From contig NC_007912.1 of NCBI RefSeq assembly GCF_000013665.1, positions 992,001 to 1,056,000 on the forward strand: a stretch of DNA of 64,000 nt. Direction: 5' to 3'. Source of the DNA: Saccharophagus degradans 2-40 (GTDB taxonomy: Bacteria > Pseudomonadota > Gammaproteobacteria > Pseudomonadales > Cellvibrionaceae). The number at the start of each line of letters is the position of its first letter. Positions within the stretch are counted from its first letter, which is position 1. The position numbers and the translations under genes are program-made. Below are positions 34,757 to 46,200 of this stretch, in pieces. Under the pieces are notes generated by a model. That model saw only the letters and a list, made by a program, of their open reading frames with translations. It did not search any database and had not been told where the DNA came from.

Positions 34757-37138
34757 ATGCCAAAAGTAATAACACCGGTGCGCTTTGCTGCTTTTTTGTT
34801 CTTTCAGGCTATTGCTACTACGGCAGCAGCGGCTGACGAAGGCTTGGTGGGTCTAAGTTTAGAAGAGCTGCTGAATATAGAAGTAAGCACAGGCAGCTTA
34901 CTTAAAAACTCTACAGACGATGCGCCTGCTGCTATAACCATTATTCGTAAAGATCAAATCGAAATATCCGGTGCTAAAAACCTAGCTAATTTATTGGAGC
35001 AGCATGTGCCGGGCATGATGCTTATGAGCCACTCCGAAGGCGACAAAATTGGCCTGCGCGGTTTAATTGCTGCCGAAAACTACAAGTTACTACTGTTAGT
35101 AAACGGTAAAAATATTACCAATATGGTGTACGAAGGCGCCATTTTAGAAATAGACCAATGGGACATGGGCGATATTGAACGGGTAGAGGTTATACGTGGC
35201 CCAGGCTCGGTAACCTATGGTACGGGTGCCATTGCAGGCATCATTAATATTATTACTAAAACCCCGCATTCAGATTCGCCTGCATTTAGTGTTGGATTGG
35301 CAAGCAATAACACCTATCAAAGCCGAGGCATTAGTGCACAATTCAATAAAAGTGTTAACCAATTTGGTGCCTACGGGTTTTTATCTTACAGAAAAACAGA
35401 TGGGTACCAAAAACCTGACTATTTTTCTATGTCGCCCAGCGATGAGACGGATATACGTTTTGTGGGTAAACGCCCTACGGATACGCTCGGCCCGCAAGCA
35501 TACCTTGCCGATGGCGTAGATAGGCCGCAAATTAAAGCGCATTTGGGGCTAGAGTACGGCGAAAATTTTAGTTCATGGCTGCGCTATACCCAATCTGGTC
35601 AAACGCGTTTTTTTATACAGCAAAGAGCGAAAGAGGATGCGCAGGGTTATGTGGTTGGAACGGTAAATCGCCGCAGTCCAAGCACGCGTAGTTTGGTCTT
35701 TTCTACAACGTATAATTTGGTTTTGTCGGATGTGTCTAATGTTGCTAGCTCGCTGACTTACGATAGCCAAGAATATATTCGTCACGATTATCTAAACCCT
35801 CGTTGGAGCCTTACGCATGAAAATAATGTGCGCGATTACGGCTTCGCACAAAATAGGTTACGCGGGACTGTTTTATACGAATATACCCCTGATGATAAGT
35901 TTAATATTGTTGCAGGTTACGAGTATGCCAATATTGATGTGCACGCCCCTTGGGGAAAAAGCAGCGATCATTTGCTCATTCAAGAGGGTGTGCATTTTGT
36001 AAGTGATGTTGATTCAAGTGTGTATCTGCAAGACTTAACCTTAAACAACAGACCAAACCCCGATAGGGTGTTGGAGGTCGGCTCAGGGATAAATTCAGAA
36101 ACTCATTCGCTTTTGCTAGAAACACGTTTTAATGTGTCTGAGCGCAATCAGCTTTTTTATGCACACAGGGTCGATTTTCCCGATGTAGCAGAAACAATGT
36201 TCTCCCCCAGGTTGTCGTGGGTGAATAAAGTTAACCCAGAAAACACCCTTGTAGCCACTGTTCAGCGCGCACAAAGAATGATGCCCCTGCGTGCACAATA
36301 TCAAAATCATTTAATGCAAGAAGAGTCTAAGTTAGAAACGTTAGATGGTGCCGAAGTGTCATACACCAACCGCTATTACAGTAATACATCGTTAAATGTG
36401 CGCAGCTTCTATAACGATATTTCTGCGGTTGGCTTTACCGGTAGTAATTTAGAGTTTTTAACAGATGTAAAAATAGGCGGGGTTGAGTTCACTGGTAGCT
36501 ATACAACCCAAACAACGGAGCTAACCTTTAGTCACGCCTATCTGGGTGTGTTAGATGTAGCAATGAATGAGAGTTTAAAAACGGGCGCATCGCGCAATAA
36601 TATTTCATTTGCAGACTATTATTACATCCCTCGTGGTGATATTCCCGTGTTACTGGAGAGCTACGGCAATGGTTTAAATAATATTGTTAGCCATACTTCT
36701 AAATTTCTAATCAGCAAAAAGTTTTTAAATAATCGTTTAATTGCCCACGCAAATGCACAGATATTTTGGGATTTCGATGGTTCTTACGACGAGATGGAAA
36801 TGTATCAACGCGCATACGATACCTTCAATACGGCAGAGCTGCCTGCTGAAGATTTAGCTTTGTTCACTGAACAAAAGCGTCAGTTCGAACGCGAGCGATA
36901 CTTATTGGATAAAACCGACAGCTATAAGCTCGACTACGCATTAAATGTTTCGCTTAGTTATACCCACTCTTTGAATAAAAAAGCCGATGTTCGAGTGAAG
37001 CTATTTGCCGAAAATATTTTGCACTCTAAAAATCGCTACAATGTAAGCACCGGCTCTAGCCGTTTCTACCCAGAGCGCTTTAATTTTATGGTAGAACCGG
37101 TAGCTATTGGTATGTCGGTTACTCTCGATTTAAATTAG
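34757..37138 (+). CDS. TonB-dependent outer-membrane receptor
   Basis: The product is 793 residues. A signal peptide (cleavage near ATTAAAADE) is followed by the LSLEELLNIEVSTGS segment common to one receptor class. Next comes the plug domain (DDAPAAITIIRKDQI, NLANLLEQHVPG, GLRGL, LLLLVNGK and VEVIRGPGSVTYGTGAIAGIINIITK), then a 22-strand barrel ending in PVAIGMSVTLDLN. It takes up a ligand with TonB energy. It lacks SusD or a carbohydrate neighbour, so siderophore, cobalamin or glycan transport cannot be told apart. It is divergent from the Cys-rich lipoprotein gene. Confidence 0.9.
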   Translation: MPKVITPVRFAAFLFFQAIATTAAAADEGLVGLSLEELLNIEVSTGSLLKNSTDDAPAAITIIRKDQIEISGAKNLANLLEQHVPGMMLMSHSEGDKIGLRGLIAAENYKLLLLVNGKNITNMVYEGAILEIDQWDMGDIERVEVIRGPGSVTYGTGAIAGIINIITKTPHSDSPAFSVGLASNNTYQSRGISAQFNKSVNQFGAYGFLSYRKTDGYQKPDYFSMSPSDETDIRFVGKRPTDTLGPQAYLADGVDRPQIKAHLGLEYGENFSSWLRYTQSGQTRFFIQQRAKEDAQGYVVGTVNRRSPSTRSLVFSTTYNLVLSDVSNVASSLTYDSQEYIRHDYLNPRWSLTHENNVRDYGFAQNRLRGTVLYEYTPDDKFNIVAGYEYANIDVHAPWGKSSDHLLIQEGVHFVSDVDSSVYLQDLTLNNRPNPDRVLEVGSGINSETHSLLLETRFNVSERNQLFYAHRVDFPDVAETMFSPRLSWVNKVNPENTLVATVQRAQRMMPLRAQYQNHLMQEESKLETLDGAEVSYTNRYYSNTSLNVRSFYNDISAVGFTGSNLEFLTDVKIGGVEFTGSYTTQTTELTFSHAYLGVLDVAMNESLKTGASRNNISFADYYYIPRGDIPVLLESYGNGLNNIVSHTSKFLISKKFLNNRLIAHANAQIFWDFDGSYDEMEMYQRAYDTFNTAELPAEDLALFTEQKRQFERERYLLDKTDSYKLDYALNVSLSYTHSLNKKADVRVKLFAENILHSKNRYNVSTGSSRFYPERFNFMVEPVAIGMSVTLDLN

Positions 37139-37790
37139 ATAACCGTTTTATTCTTGCTTGCTACTATTGGTATTGGTATTGCAATTAACTACGCGGCTTG
37201 CAAACCATACCGCAGGTATATAGGCATATAGGTGGCAGTAGTTAGAATAGCTAACCAAACAAGGTGTGGTGCAGCTAGCAAATTAGTCATACTTGCTAGC
37301 GTGAGTGCAGCGCCAAAAAAATTAAGCGATACACGCGCATTGTCAAACTGCGACACAGCGTTGTTTCTGCCTTATTGACAAAGGGAACGGCACTAGCTCG
37401 GCAGGCCGCTTGCTTTTTAGGTAAGTAAAGCCTGAAATAATACCGTTAATGACGCAATGTTGGTTTGATAGTCAATAATACGTCAGACGGATATACGGTA
37501 TAACTTTGTCGCCTTGGTTGTGACAAATATTTGTCAAGTACTCTGTTGGGTCTCAGAGAGTCTACTCATTTTGTAAGATCATATTAATCTAAATAAAGTC
37601 CTTCACAAGCTGGCGGATCGCCAAAACGGTTATATACTTTCAAGTACCATAGTACTACTTTCTACGCTAGGGGCTATGTTGAATTGAAAGTAAAAGATGG
37701 AAATCTGTTGCCTTCTTTTAGTGTTTTGTTTCTTATTTGTGCTTCCACGTCTATCTAACGAGGTTTTCGCTTAAGCATTATGTTGAACAT
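37139..37790. promoter_or_regulatory. Long intergenic region in front of the peptidase/giant-protein operon
   Basis: These 652 bases hold no credible gene. The clearest element is the perfect 16-bp palindrome TGACAAATATTTGTCA (37521-37536). Half sites of the same kind lie at 37341 (TTGTCAAA) and 37375 (TTGACAAA). Downstream are an ACTCTG/CAGAGAGT inverted repeat (about 37540-37561) and TGGCGGATCGCCA (37611-37623). A regulator site upstream of a long leader is a reasonable reading. Confidence 0.45.
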
Positions 37791-38993
37791 ATGTTGTGTA
37801 GTTTGAATCGTTTTTTAATTCTATTATTTGTTGTATCCGCCTTAGGGGCGTCTCCTTTGCATGCAAGTGTGAAGGTAGGTGAGTTTAAAAATTTTGATGC
37901 GGTTTTGACGTTAGAGGAGTTGGGTAATCAATACCAAATAGGCGAACACAATACGGTGGTAAAGGTTACTAACCGTTTGGTTGTTAAGGCTAGGCGAGGT
38001 ATAGACGCCAAGGCGTTGATCAATATTAGCCCGCATATTATTAACCCAGTAACTATATTTGAAATGCAATATAGTAAATATTGGTTGGTAGGAATAAGCG
38101 ATGTAAATCTACTTGGTATTGTTATTACTGAATTAGAAAGCCATGCAGGAATAGAGCTTGTTCAGCCTGATTTACTGCAAATTTCCAGAAAAACGAGTAG
38201 GGCTGATATATCTAGAGAGAAGAAAATAGATGAACATTATTTTAGCGCGCTAGGATTGGGCGCGGAAAGTGCGCGTGGACGTGGAGTAAACGTTGCCGTT
38301 ATTGATGATGGTGTTGACCTTGCTCACCCTGCTTTAGCTAAAACAGATGTGCGTTTTTCTTATGATACAGAGTCTCGGTCGTTAATGGCTAAACCCGTTT
38401 TAATTGAGGATACGCACGGTACAAAAGTGGCAGGGGTCATTTTTTCTCGCTCAGATACGTTCTCTGGATTGGCGCCTAACGCTAGCTTGATATCAATACG
38501 TCAACCCAGCTCTTGGACATCTGAGACTTTGCTAAGTTTTTACTTGGCAAAACTCAATAATGCCGATGTTATAAATTGTAGCTGGCACACTCAATTATTA
38601 TTAGAGCCGATAGCTGATGTCGTTAATGATTTGGCTGCTTTTGGCAGGCAAGGTAGAGGAGCTGTTGTTGTATTTGCTGCAGGTAATGACGGTGTGGTTA
38701 TTGGTCCTGGTATGACCGAGGCAAGTATTGATTCCGCATTTGTAGTGGGTGCAAGTGATATTTACGGGCGGCCTAAAAAGTTTTCCAACACAGGAAAGTC
38801 GGTTGATTTTTATGTTTACGGTGGTCGTTACAAAACCACCGCTGTAGAGGGTGGGGATACCTATTTTTCAGGTACTTCGCTTTCTGCTGCAATAGTTTCT
38901 GGTTTAACCGCAAGTTTGTTGTCTGATAACCCTGAATTATCTTTATCACAAATATCTAAAAAACTAAGCGCACTTTCAAAGGTTAATGATTAA
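37791..38993 (+). CDS. Secreted S8 subtilisin-like serine peptidase
   Basis: ATG 37791 gives a 400-residue protein with a signal peptide (FLILLFVVSALGASPLHAS). A pro-region of about 110 residues (LVVKARRG.., IELVQPDLLQIS, in the manner of inhibitor I9) precedes the S8 domain. The catalytic residues are D172 in VAVIDDGVDLAHP, H209 in EDTHGTKVAGVI and S363 in YFSGTSLSAAI, with the oxyanion Asn in VVFAAGNDG. It is exported to periplasm or outside. Its TAA stop overlaps the ATG of the next gene (TAATG), so the two are coupled. Processing of the giant surface protein two genes downstream is a plausible job. Confidence 0.9.
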   Translation: MLCSLNRFLILLFVVSALGASPLHASVKVGEFKNFDAVLTLEELGNQYQIGEHNTVVKVTNRLVVKARRGIDAKALINISPHIINPVTIFEMQYSKYWLVGISDVNLLGIVITELESHAGIELVQPDLLQISRKTSRADISREKKIDEHYFSALGLGAESARGRGVNVAVIDDGVDLAHPALAKTDVRFSYDTESRSLMAKPVLIEDTHGTKVAGVIFSRSDTFSGLAPNASLISIRQPSSWTSETLLSFYLAKLNNADVINCSWHTQLLLEPIADVVNDLAAFGRQGRGAVVVFAAGNDGVVIGPGMTEASIDSAFVVGASDIYGRPKKFSNTGKSVDFYVYGGRYKTTAVEGGDTYFSGTSLSAAIVSGLTASLLSDNPELSLSQISKKLSALSKVND

Positions 38994-40258
38994 TGTCTTT
39001 ATCTGCTGAAAAAATACCAAAAGAAGATGAAATGACGATTGGTGGTCGGTTGTCTGATGAAATGGATTTTGGGTGTGAGTATAGCGCTAATCTTCCTAAA
39101 ATATTTCAATCATTAAATATCTCCTTGGCTTTTACATCTTACCAAGCTGGTCGTTTGATGTTAGTTCGAAGTGATAGTGAATCATTAGATGTAAATTTTA
39201 AAAGCTTTGTTAGGCCAATGGGGCTTACAGCAACAGAAAATGGGTTCACGCTGGGTGTGTATACACAAGTAATCCAATTTCATAGGGAAGATGGGCTTAT
39301 CAATAAATTGAAAATGCCCTTGCAGCGAATTGAAGATGATGTGACCGCTAAGAAAGTGGCGGCAACACCGGAAGAGCAAATATCTTTGAATGTTGGTAAA
39401 GGGTTTTCTGATGAAGATAATAAAAAAATTAAGGAAGAGAAAGAGGCGTTTGATGAGTATCAAAATAAATTGTACGAACCTGTGGATAGCAGGGTAGATG
39501 CTTGTTTTATCGTGCGTTCTTCCCACTATACAGGAATGATTAATATCCACGATATTGAATGGGGCGATGAAGGGTTGTGGGTTGTCAATAGTAGCTTTTC
39601 TTGTGTGTCTACATTGGACCCGAATTACAGTTTTGTACCTCGTTGGAAGCCGCCTTTTATTTCAGATCTAGCTCCCGAAGATCGTTGTCATCTAAATGGA
39701 ATGACATTGAAAGATGGTAAGCCAGCATTTGTTACTACATTTTCCAAGTTTGATACACCTAATAAATGGCGTAAAAATACGGTTTTCGATGGAACATTGA
39801 TTGACGTTTCATCAAATGAAATCGTTGTGGATGGTTTGGCTATGCCCCATTCCCCTCGCTGGCATAACGGGAAAGTGTACTATTGTAACTCTGGGTTAGG
39901 ACAGTTGTGTTGCTATGACCCTAATACTAGAGTTAACCGTGTTCTTGCTGAGGTTCAAGGGTTTACTCGCGGAATAGACTTTGTGGGGAATATTCTAATA
40001 TTGGGCTTATCTAAAGTTCGTGAGAGTACAGTAGAAAAGCCGGCACCATTATCTGAAAAATATGCAGAAACATTTTCTGGTATTTGGCTATTTAATTTAG
40101 CTGATAATACAGAGATTGGGCATGTGAAGTTTACTGGTAATGTGGACCAAATATATGACGTTGCCGTTATCCCCAATTGTACATTTCCAGAAGTTATAGA
40201 GGCTAACCACCCTCGCGTTCGCAATCATTTTTGTTTTCCTAGCTTGCAGCCAATTTAG
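38993..40258 (+). CDS. TIGR03032/DUF4915-like protein
   Basis: The product is 421 residues with no signal peptide. From residue 22 it follows the TIGR03032 pattern: GCEYSANLPKIFQSLNISLAFTSYQAGRL, RPMGLT, SSHYTGMINIHDIEWGDEGLWVVNS.FSC, PPFIS.LAPEDRCHLNGM, MPHSPRWH, YYCNSGLGQL, FTRGIDFVG, GLSKVRES and GIWLFNL. The repeated strands suggest a beta-propeller. A charged insert (about residues 120-165, rich in Lys and Glu) interrupts it. The family has no established function. Coupling to the peptidase and the giant protein suggests a role in making, modifying or exporting the latter. Confidence 0.82.
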   Translation: MSLSAEKIPKEDEMTIGGRLSDEMDFGCEYSANLPKIFQSLNISLAFTSYQAGRLMLVRSDSESLDVNFKSFVRPMGLTATENGFTLGVYTQVIQFHREDGLINKLKMPLQRIEDDVTAKKVAATPEEQISLNVGKGFSDEDNKKIKEEKEAFDEYQNKLYEPVDSRVDACFIVRSSHYTGMINIHDIEWGDEGLWVVNSSFSCVSTLDPNYSFVPRWKPPFISDLAPEDRCHLNGMTLKDGKPAFVTTFSKFDTPNKWRKNTVFDGTLIDVSSNEIVVDGLAMPHSPRWHNGKVYYCNSGLGQLCCYDPNTRVNRVLAEVQGFTRGIDFVGNILILGLSKVRESTVEKPAPLSEKYAETFSGIWLFNLADNTEIGHVKFTGNVDQIYDVAVIPNCTFPEVIEANHPRVRNHFCFPSLQPI

Positions 40259-40287
40259 TGCGCACTGTTTAATATTTGAGGTTTATG

Positions 40288-43200
40288 ATGAGTTCTAACG
40301 TAGATTCAGAAAATAAATATTTTTCTAAAAAATATCTAACAGTTAAAAAAGTTGCACAAATTGCATTGCCCGTTTTGGCTGCGTTTTCTGGTTCCGCTAG
40401 TCGCGGCTCCAATGTAAGTTCAGTAGGTAGGTTTTCTAGCGTAGCTACCAAAAGCTATGCTTTAAATGAAGTTCGGCTTGATCCGCAGTCTAGTGCGAAA
40501 GATGGCGCTGGTTTATCGGAGGATTCTGATCGTCGTTCAGTTTTTTCCGCTTTTACCTATAGGCAAAATAGTACTCAGCGGATAGAAAAAAAGAATGAAG
40601 TTAACGACGCTATTTCTTATTTGGAAAAAAGTGGTTTGCTTACACCCGCAGATAGCGTTCGCTCCAATCTAAGCGGCGATGTTTACGGTTTGGTAGGTAG
40701 GAAATCATTCGCACATGAGAGTCAATTTGATCATTGTCACGGATCATTTGGTAGCACATACAATACCAATACAACCACAGTTACGGAGGTAAGCTGCACT
40801 GCCTCTTGGGGCGGGGTATGGGAAACTGCTTCCCCCAACCCGGTTGTATCCGCTACTTCAATTCAGAATAAGACAGCTACGAGCTTCGATGTAGCCGTAA
40901 CAATGAGTAAGGCGAGCACTGTTTACGCGGTATTGCTGGAGTCCTCTAAGCCTGCACCCACCAATGCTCAAGTTGAGGCAGGTACGGATGGTAGTGGATC
41001 TGCTGCTGCGACTACTAAAAGTGCAGCGGCAAGTAACAGTGTTACATTATCGTTTACAGGCTTAGATTCTAATAAAAATTATCTCGTTTATTTAATTGGG
41101 AAAGACGGAAGTAATAATGTTACAACGACTCCAGCCCAAGTTAATCCTGCATATGAAGCGGGGTTGATCTCGAATGCTGGTACCTGGAAGTTTCCCAAGA
41201 CTCGTGTTGATAGTAGCGGAAATATATATTTGGCTCACGCGTCATCTGGACAAATTAATTTTTTAGAGTGGAATGGTTCAGGTTTTTCTGCTGTAACCAC
41301 CATTACAGCAGCAGATGTTGCAGGCCGAACGAATATGGGCTGGGGGAATGAGCATCGAGTTGATTACGAGCTCGATTCATCCGGAAATATTCATGTTGTT
41401 TTTAATGCAAGTACTAGTCAGTGGGCAGTAGATAACGATCCTTTTTACGGCGTGTACGATGGAGTGAATTGGACATTTACAAATATTGGCGAAACCGGAT
41501 ATCAGGGAGGGCGATTTGATCTGTTTCTAGATGAGAATGATAAAGCGCACTTATCTTTTACGCTTACGCCAAATGCAGACCAAGTTAAATATGCTACTAA
41601 CGCTTCCGGCTCTTGGGTTATAAATGATGTGATTACTGCTACAAATGACGGTACTGACGAGATTCATGATACTTATTGTGTGGTGGATAGTAGTGGCGAT
41701 GCCCATATTTTTTATAGGCGTGAGGATTTGCAGAACTCTAGCCAAGATAATTATTATTACACATCTTCTTCCGATAATTTTGCGACGCATACGAAAGTAA
41801 TTGACGGTAAAGCGGATGCAAAATATTACTTAATGGCAAATGTTTCTATTGATAGTAGCGATAAAATTCATTATGCATACAGCAATGAAACTGACGGCGA
41901 TTCTTTCTATGTAACAAATGAAAGTGGAAGTTGGGTTTCTACAGAAATAACGCACGCATCCCATTCCATTCTTACGGTATATGATATGGAGGAAGAGGGG
42001 GGCGTTTATTATTTTGCAAGTGCAAGCGGGTCTACCTATTTTTTTAACTCATACAATGGTACGGATTGGGTTGATGGATTTGACTTTTCATTAACGGGTA
42101 GTCTAAATGATCGAGTGGCGGTGAGTGATGCTGCCGATAGAATAATGGTTGTTTCGGAATCCAGTGCAGGATGGGAAATTCATTATCATTCGGCAACAAT
42201 TGCCTCCTATATTACTCCACCTGTCTCCAATGAAGCGCCGACTATTACCGGTTTATCGGCAACATTTAGTACAAATGAAGACGCAGCTGCATATTTAGAT
42301 ATGTCTGCGGTAACGTTAGCAGATACCGAAGATGATACTGTCACGCTTACTTTAGCTGTAAATTCAGGCGCTCTCGCTGCTAGCGATGGAGACGGAACTA
42401 CAGCTGGTGTAACTATTGCAAATTCCGGTAGCGCTAGCATGACATTAACTGGTGCTGTCGCAGATTTAAATACTTATTTGGACACCACGACCAAAATTCA
42501 ATTTACTCCCACAGCAAATATAAGTGGTGCTGTAACCTTCACGGCAACTCCCAGTGATGTAACCAGCTCAGGTACTGCGGGTACTAGCAGTATAACGGTG
42601 AGTGCTGTAAATGATGACCCTACAGCCACTGGAGTTCCAACTGACGTAGCTGTTACAGAAGATGTGCAGAGCAATATAGATTTAAGTGCGATTACCTTCG
42701 CCGATGTAGATGCGGCTAGTGGCAATGTTGTGCTATCTATCGCTGTTACTGCGGGTACATTGGTTGCATCGGATAGTGGAGGGGTAACCGTAGGTGGTAG
42801 TGGCGGCAGTACAATTACGCTCACGGGTACGGTTGCGAACATAGATACTTATTTAAATACAGCAAGTAATGTGCAGTATACCAGTGCTGCAAACGCGAAT
42901 GGTAACGATGCAGCAACGTTATCTTTAACAGCTAACGATGGTGGCAATACCGGTAGTGGCGGAGGGGGTGATGTTAGCTTAGGTACGATAAACTTAGATA
43001 TTACTTCCGTAGACGATACGCCAAGTGATATTACCCTTAATGCGAGTAGCATAAACGAAAGCGATACTTCAGCTGGAGCGGATGTTGGCACACTTTCTTC
43101 TACCGATGCAGACAGTGGCAGCTTTACCTATAGTCTTGTAAGTGTTGGAGCAGCTGATACCGGAACTTGTACATCAGATACGAATAACTCGTCATTTCAA

Positions 43201-46200
43201 ATTAATACTGTCACATTAGAAACAGCGAATGTACTGGCAGCAGGAAATTACGATATTTGTGTGCAAACGAGTGACGGTAATACGAGCTTCGAAAAAAGTT
43301 TTAGCGTGACAGTTGTTGATAATATTGCACCGATAGTAACTATTACTAGTTTATCTACGGCTGATAGTACACCAGCCTTGGCGGGTACAGTTGACGACAC
43401 GGCAGCAGCAATACAAGTGACGGTAAATGGTGCAAATTATGTTGCAAGCAATAATGCAAACGGCACTTGGAGTTTGGCTGACAACACAATTGCGGCGTTA
43501 ACACATGGCACCTGGGATGTGGCTGTTACAGCTACAGATGGTGCTAGTAATGTAGGGAGTGATGCCACCTCCAACGAACTAGTCGTTGATTTAGAAGCTC
43601 CAGCAAGTCATTCCGTTTCAATCGATCAAGCAAATATTGATGCGACGAACGAAAGCGCAATGAGCTTTACCTTTGCCGGCGCAGAAGTGGGAGCAAGCTT
43701 TAGTTATAGCGTTTCTGACGGAAGTACAAATGTAACGGGCTCAGGTACTATTGCAAGCTCGGGGCAGCAGGTAACTAATATAAATGTAAGCGGTTTAAAT
43801 GAAACAACACTTACTCTTAGTGCCATCTTAACTGACGTATTGGGCAATGCTGCTACTGCGGTTACAGATACGGTTGTAAAACAATATAACAGCGCTCCGG
43901 TTATTACCGAGGGAGCGAGCACGTCAGTAAATATGAGTGAAGATGCTAACCCAACAGCATTTGCGCTTACACTTAATGCAAGTGATAGTGACGCTGATAC
44001 CATTACTTGGAGTATTGCTACTAACGGGTCAAATGGTACTGCTACTGTAACTGGAACGGGAATGACTAAAGCTATTAGCTATTCACCAAATGCCAATTAC
44101 TTTGGCGTAGATAGCTTTATTGTGGAAGTTAGTGATGGCGTTGCGACGGACCAAATAACCGTAAATGTATCGATTGCAAGTATTAATGATGCTCCTGTTT
44201 TCTCGTCCACCGCTATTGTGAGTGTGAACGAAGACAGTGGTTACAGCTACAGCATTACTACTACAGATGTAGAGGCTGACGCCCGTACAGTGGTGGCGAC
44301 AACTAAACCCTCGTGGCTAACGTTTACCGATAACGGTAACGGAACCGCGAGCTTAAGCGGTACGCCAACTAACGATGAAGTAGGAAATCATAGCGTTTTA
44401 CTGACGCTAAGTGATGGCAATGCTAGCGCTACTCAAAGCTTTATTGTTACTGTTGCTAATACCAACGATGCTCCTGTTATCAGTGGCACACCTGCCACCA
44501 CAATTAATGAAGATAGTGCTTACAGCTTCACTCCAACTGTGAGTGATGTGGATGTAGGAGATAGTTTCGTCTACAGCATAACCAACCAACCCTCATGGGC
44601 AAGTTTTAGCACGAGTACTGGATTATTAAGTGGTACACCCGGTAATGATGATGTAGGGACAACTACCGGAATAATAATTGGTGTTAATGATGGCACCACA
44701 ACTGTAAATTTGGCTAGCTTCGATTTAACCGTTGTGAATACAAATGATGCCCCAGTTATTAGCGGTACGCCGCCCACCAGTGTTGATGAAGACAGTGCTT
44801 ATAGTTTTACCCCAACCGCTAGCGATGTTGATGTCGGTGATGTATTAACCTATAGCGTCGCAAACGCGCCAAGCTGGGCAAGTTTTAATACTAGTAACGG
44901 TGAGTTAAGTGGTACGCCTGATAACGATGATGTTGGAACTAGTAGTAATATTATTATTAGTGTGAATGACGGTACTGTTTCCGAAAGCTTAGCAAGCTTC
45001 AACCTTACCGTTGTTAATACTAATGATGCTCCTGTTATTACCGGTACTCCGTCTACCAGTATCAATGAAGACAGCGCTTACACTTTCACCCCAGCGGTGA
45101 GCGATGTGGATGCTGGTGATACTCTCGTCTACAGCATAACCAACCAACCCTCATGGGCGAGTTTTAGCACGAGTACTGGATTATTAAGTGGTACACCCGG
45201 TAATGATGATGTGGGGACAACTACCGGAATAATAATTGGTGTTAATGATGGCACCACAACTGTAAATTTGGCTAGCTTCAATTTAACCGTTGTGAATACA
45301 AATGATGCCCCGGTTATTAGCGGTACGCCGCCCACCAGTGTTGATGAAGACAGTACTTATAATTTTACCCCAACGGTTAGCGATGTTGATGTGGGTGATG
45401 TATTGACCTATAGCATTACAAATGCACCAAGCTGGGCAAGCTTTAGTACAAGTACTGGACAGCTAATAGGCACACCAGAAAACACTGATGTAGGCATGGA
45501 CAGCAATATAATTATTAGTGTGAGTGATGGTGCGGAAACCGTCTCTTTAGCTAGTTTTGATATTGAAGTTTCTAATGTTAACGACGACCCTGTTGCGGCT
45601 AATGATACTGCAGCGACAGTAGAAGATGCTGCCGTTATTGTTTCTGTTTTAACAAACGACAGTGACGTGGATGATGCGTTGAATCCTGCTAGTGTTCTAA
45701 TTGTATCTTCTCCTGCAAACGGGACTACTAGTTTAAACGCTGGTAGTGGAGCCATAACTTACACGCCGAACGCAAATTTTAATGGGTCCGATAGCTTTAC
45801 TTACACAGTAGAAGATGCGACCGGTGCCACGTCAAATACAGCCACGGTGACTATTTCAATTAGCGCCGAAAACGACGCTCCGGTAGCAACTTCCGATACG
45901 GCAAGTACCCCAGAAGACACACCGTTTACTATTGATGTACTGGTCAATGATAACGATATTGATAATGGCGATAGTGTTGATGGAACCACACTAGCTATTG
46001 TTTCTCAGCCGGTAAATGCAACGGCAAGTGTTGTGAGTGGTGAAATTTATTTTGAGCCTAACGAACACTTCAATGGGAGTACGACCTTTACTTATACTGT
46101 TGACGATCAAAATGGAGCAACTTCTAATGTTGCTACCGTATTGGTTAACGTAACTGGGGTGAACGATTTACCCGTAGCTTTGGGTGACAGTGCGAGCTTG

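Noticed and set aside
37375-37403. TTGACA as the -35 of a promoter for the peptidase operon
   Set aside because: No -10-like hexamer is found 16-18 bases downstream (GC-rich there).
44200-45600. CRISPR or mobile repeat array in the 93-codon repeats
   Set aside because: The repeats stay in frame and encode conserved cadherin-like domains.
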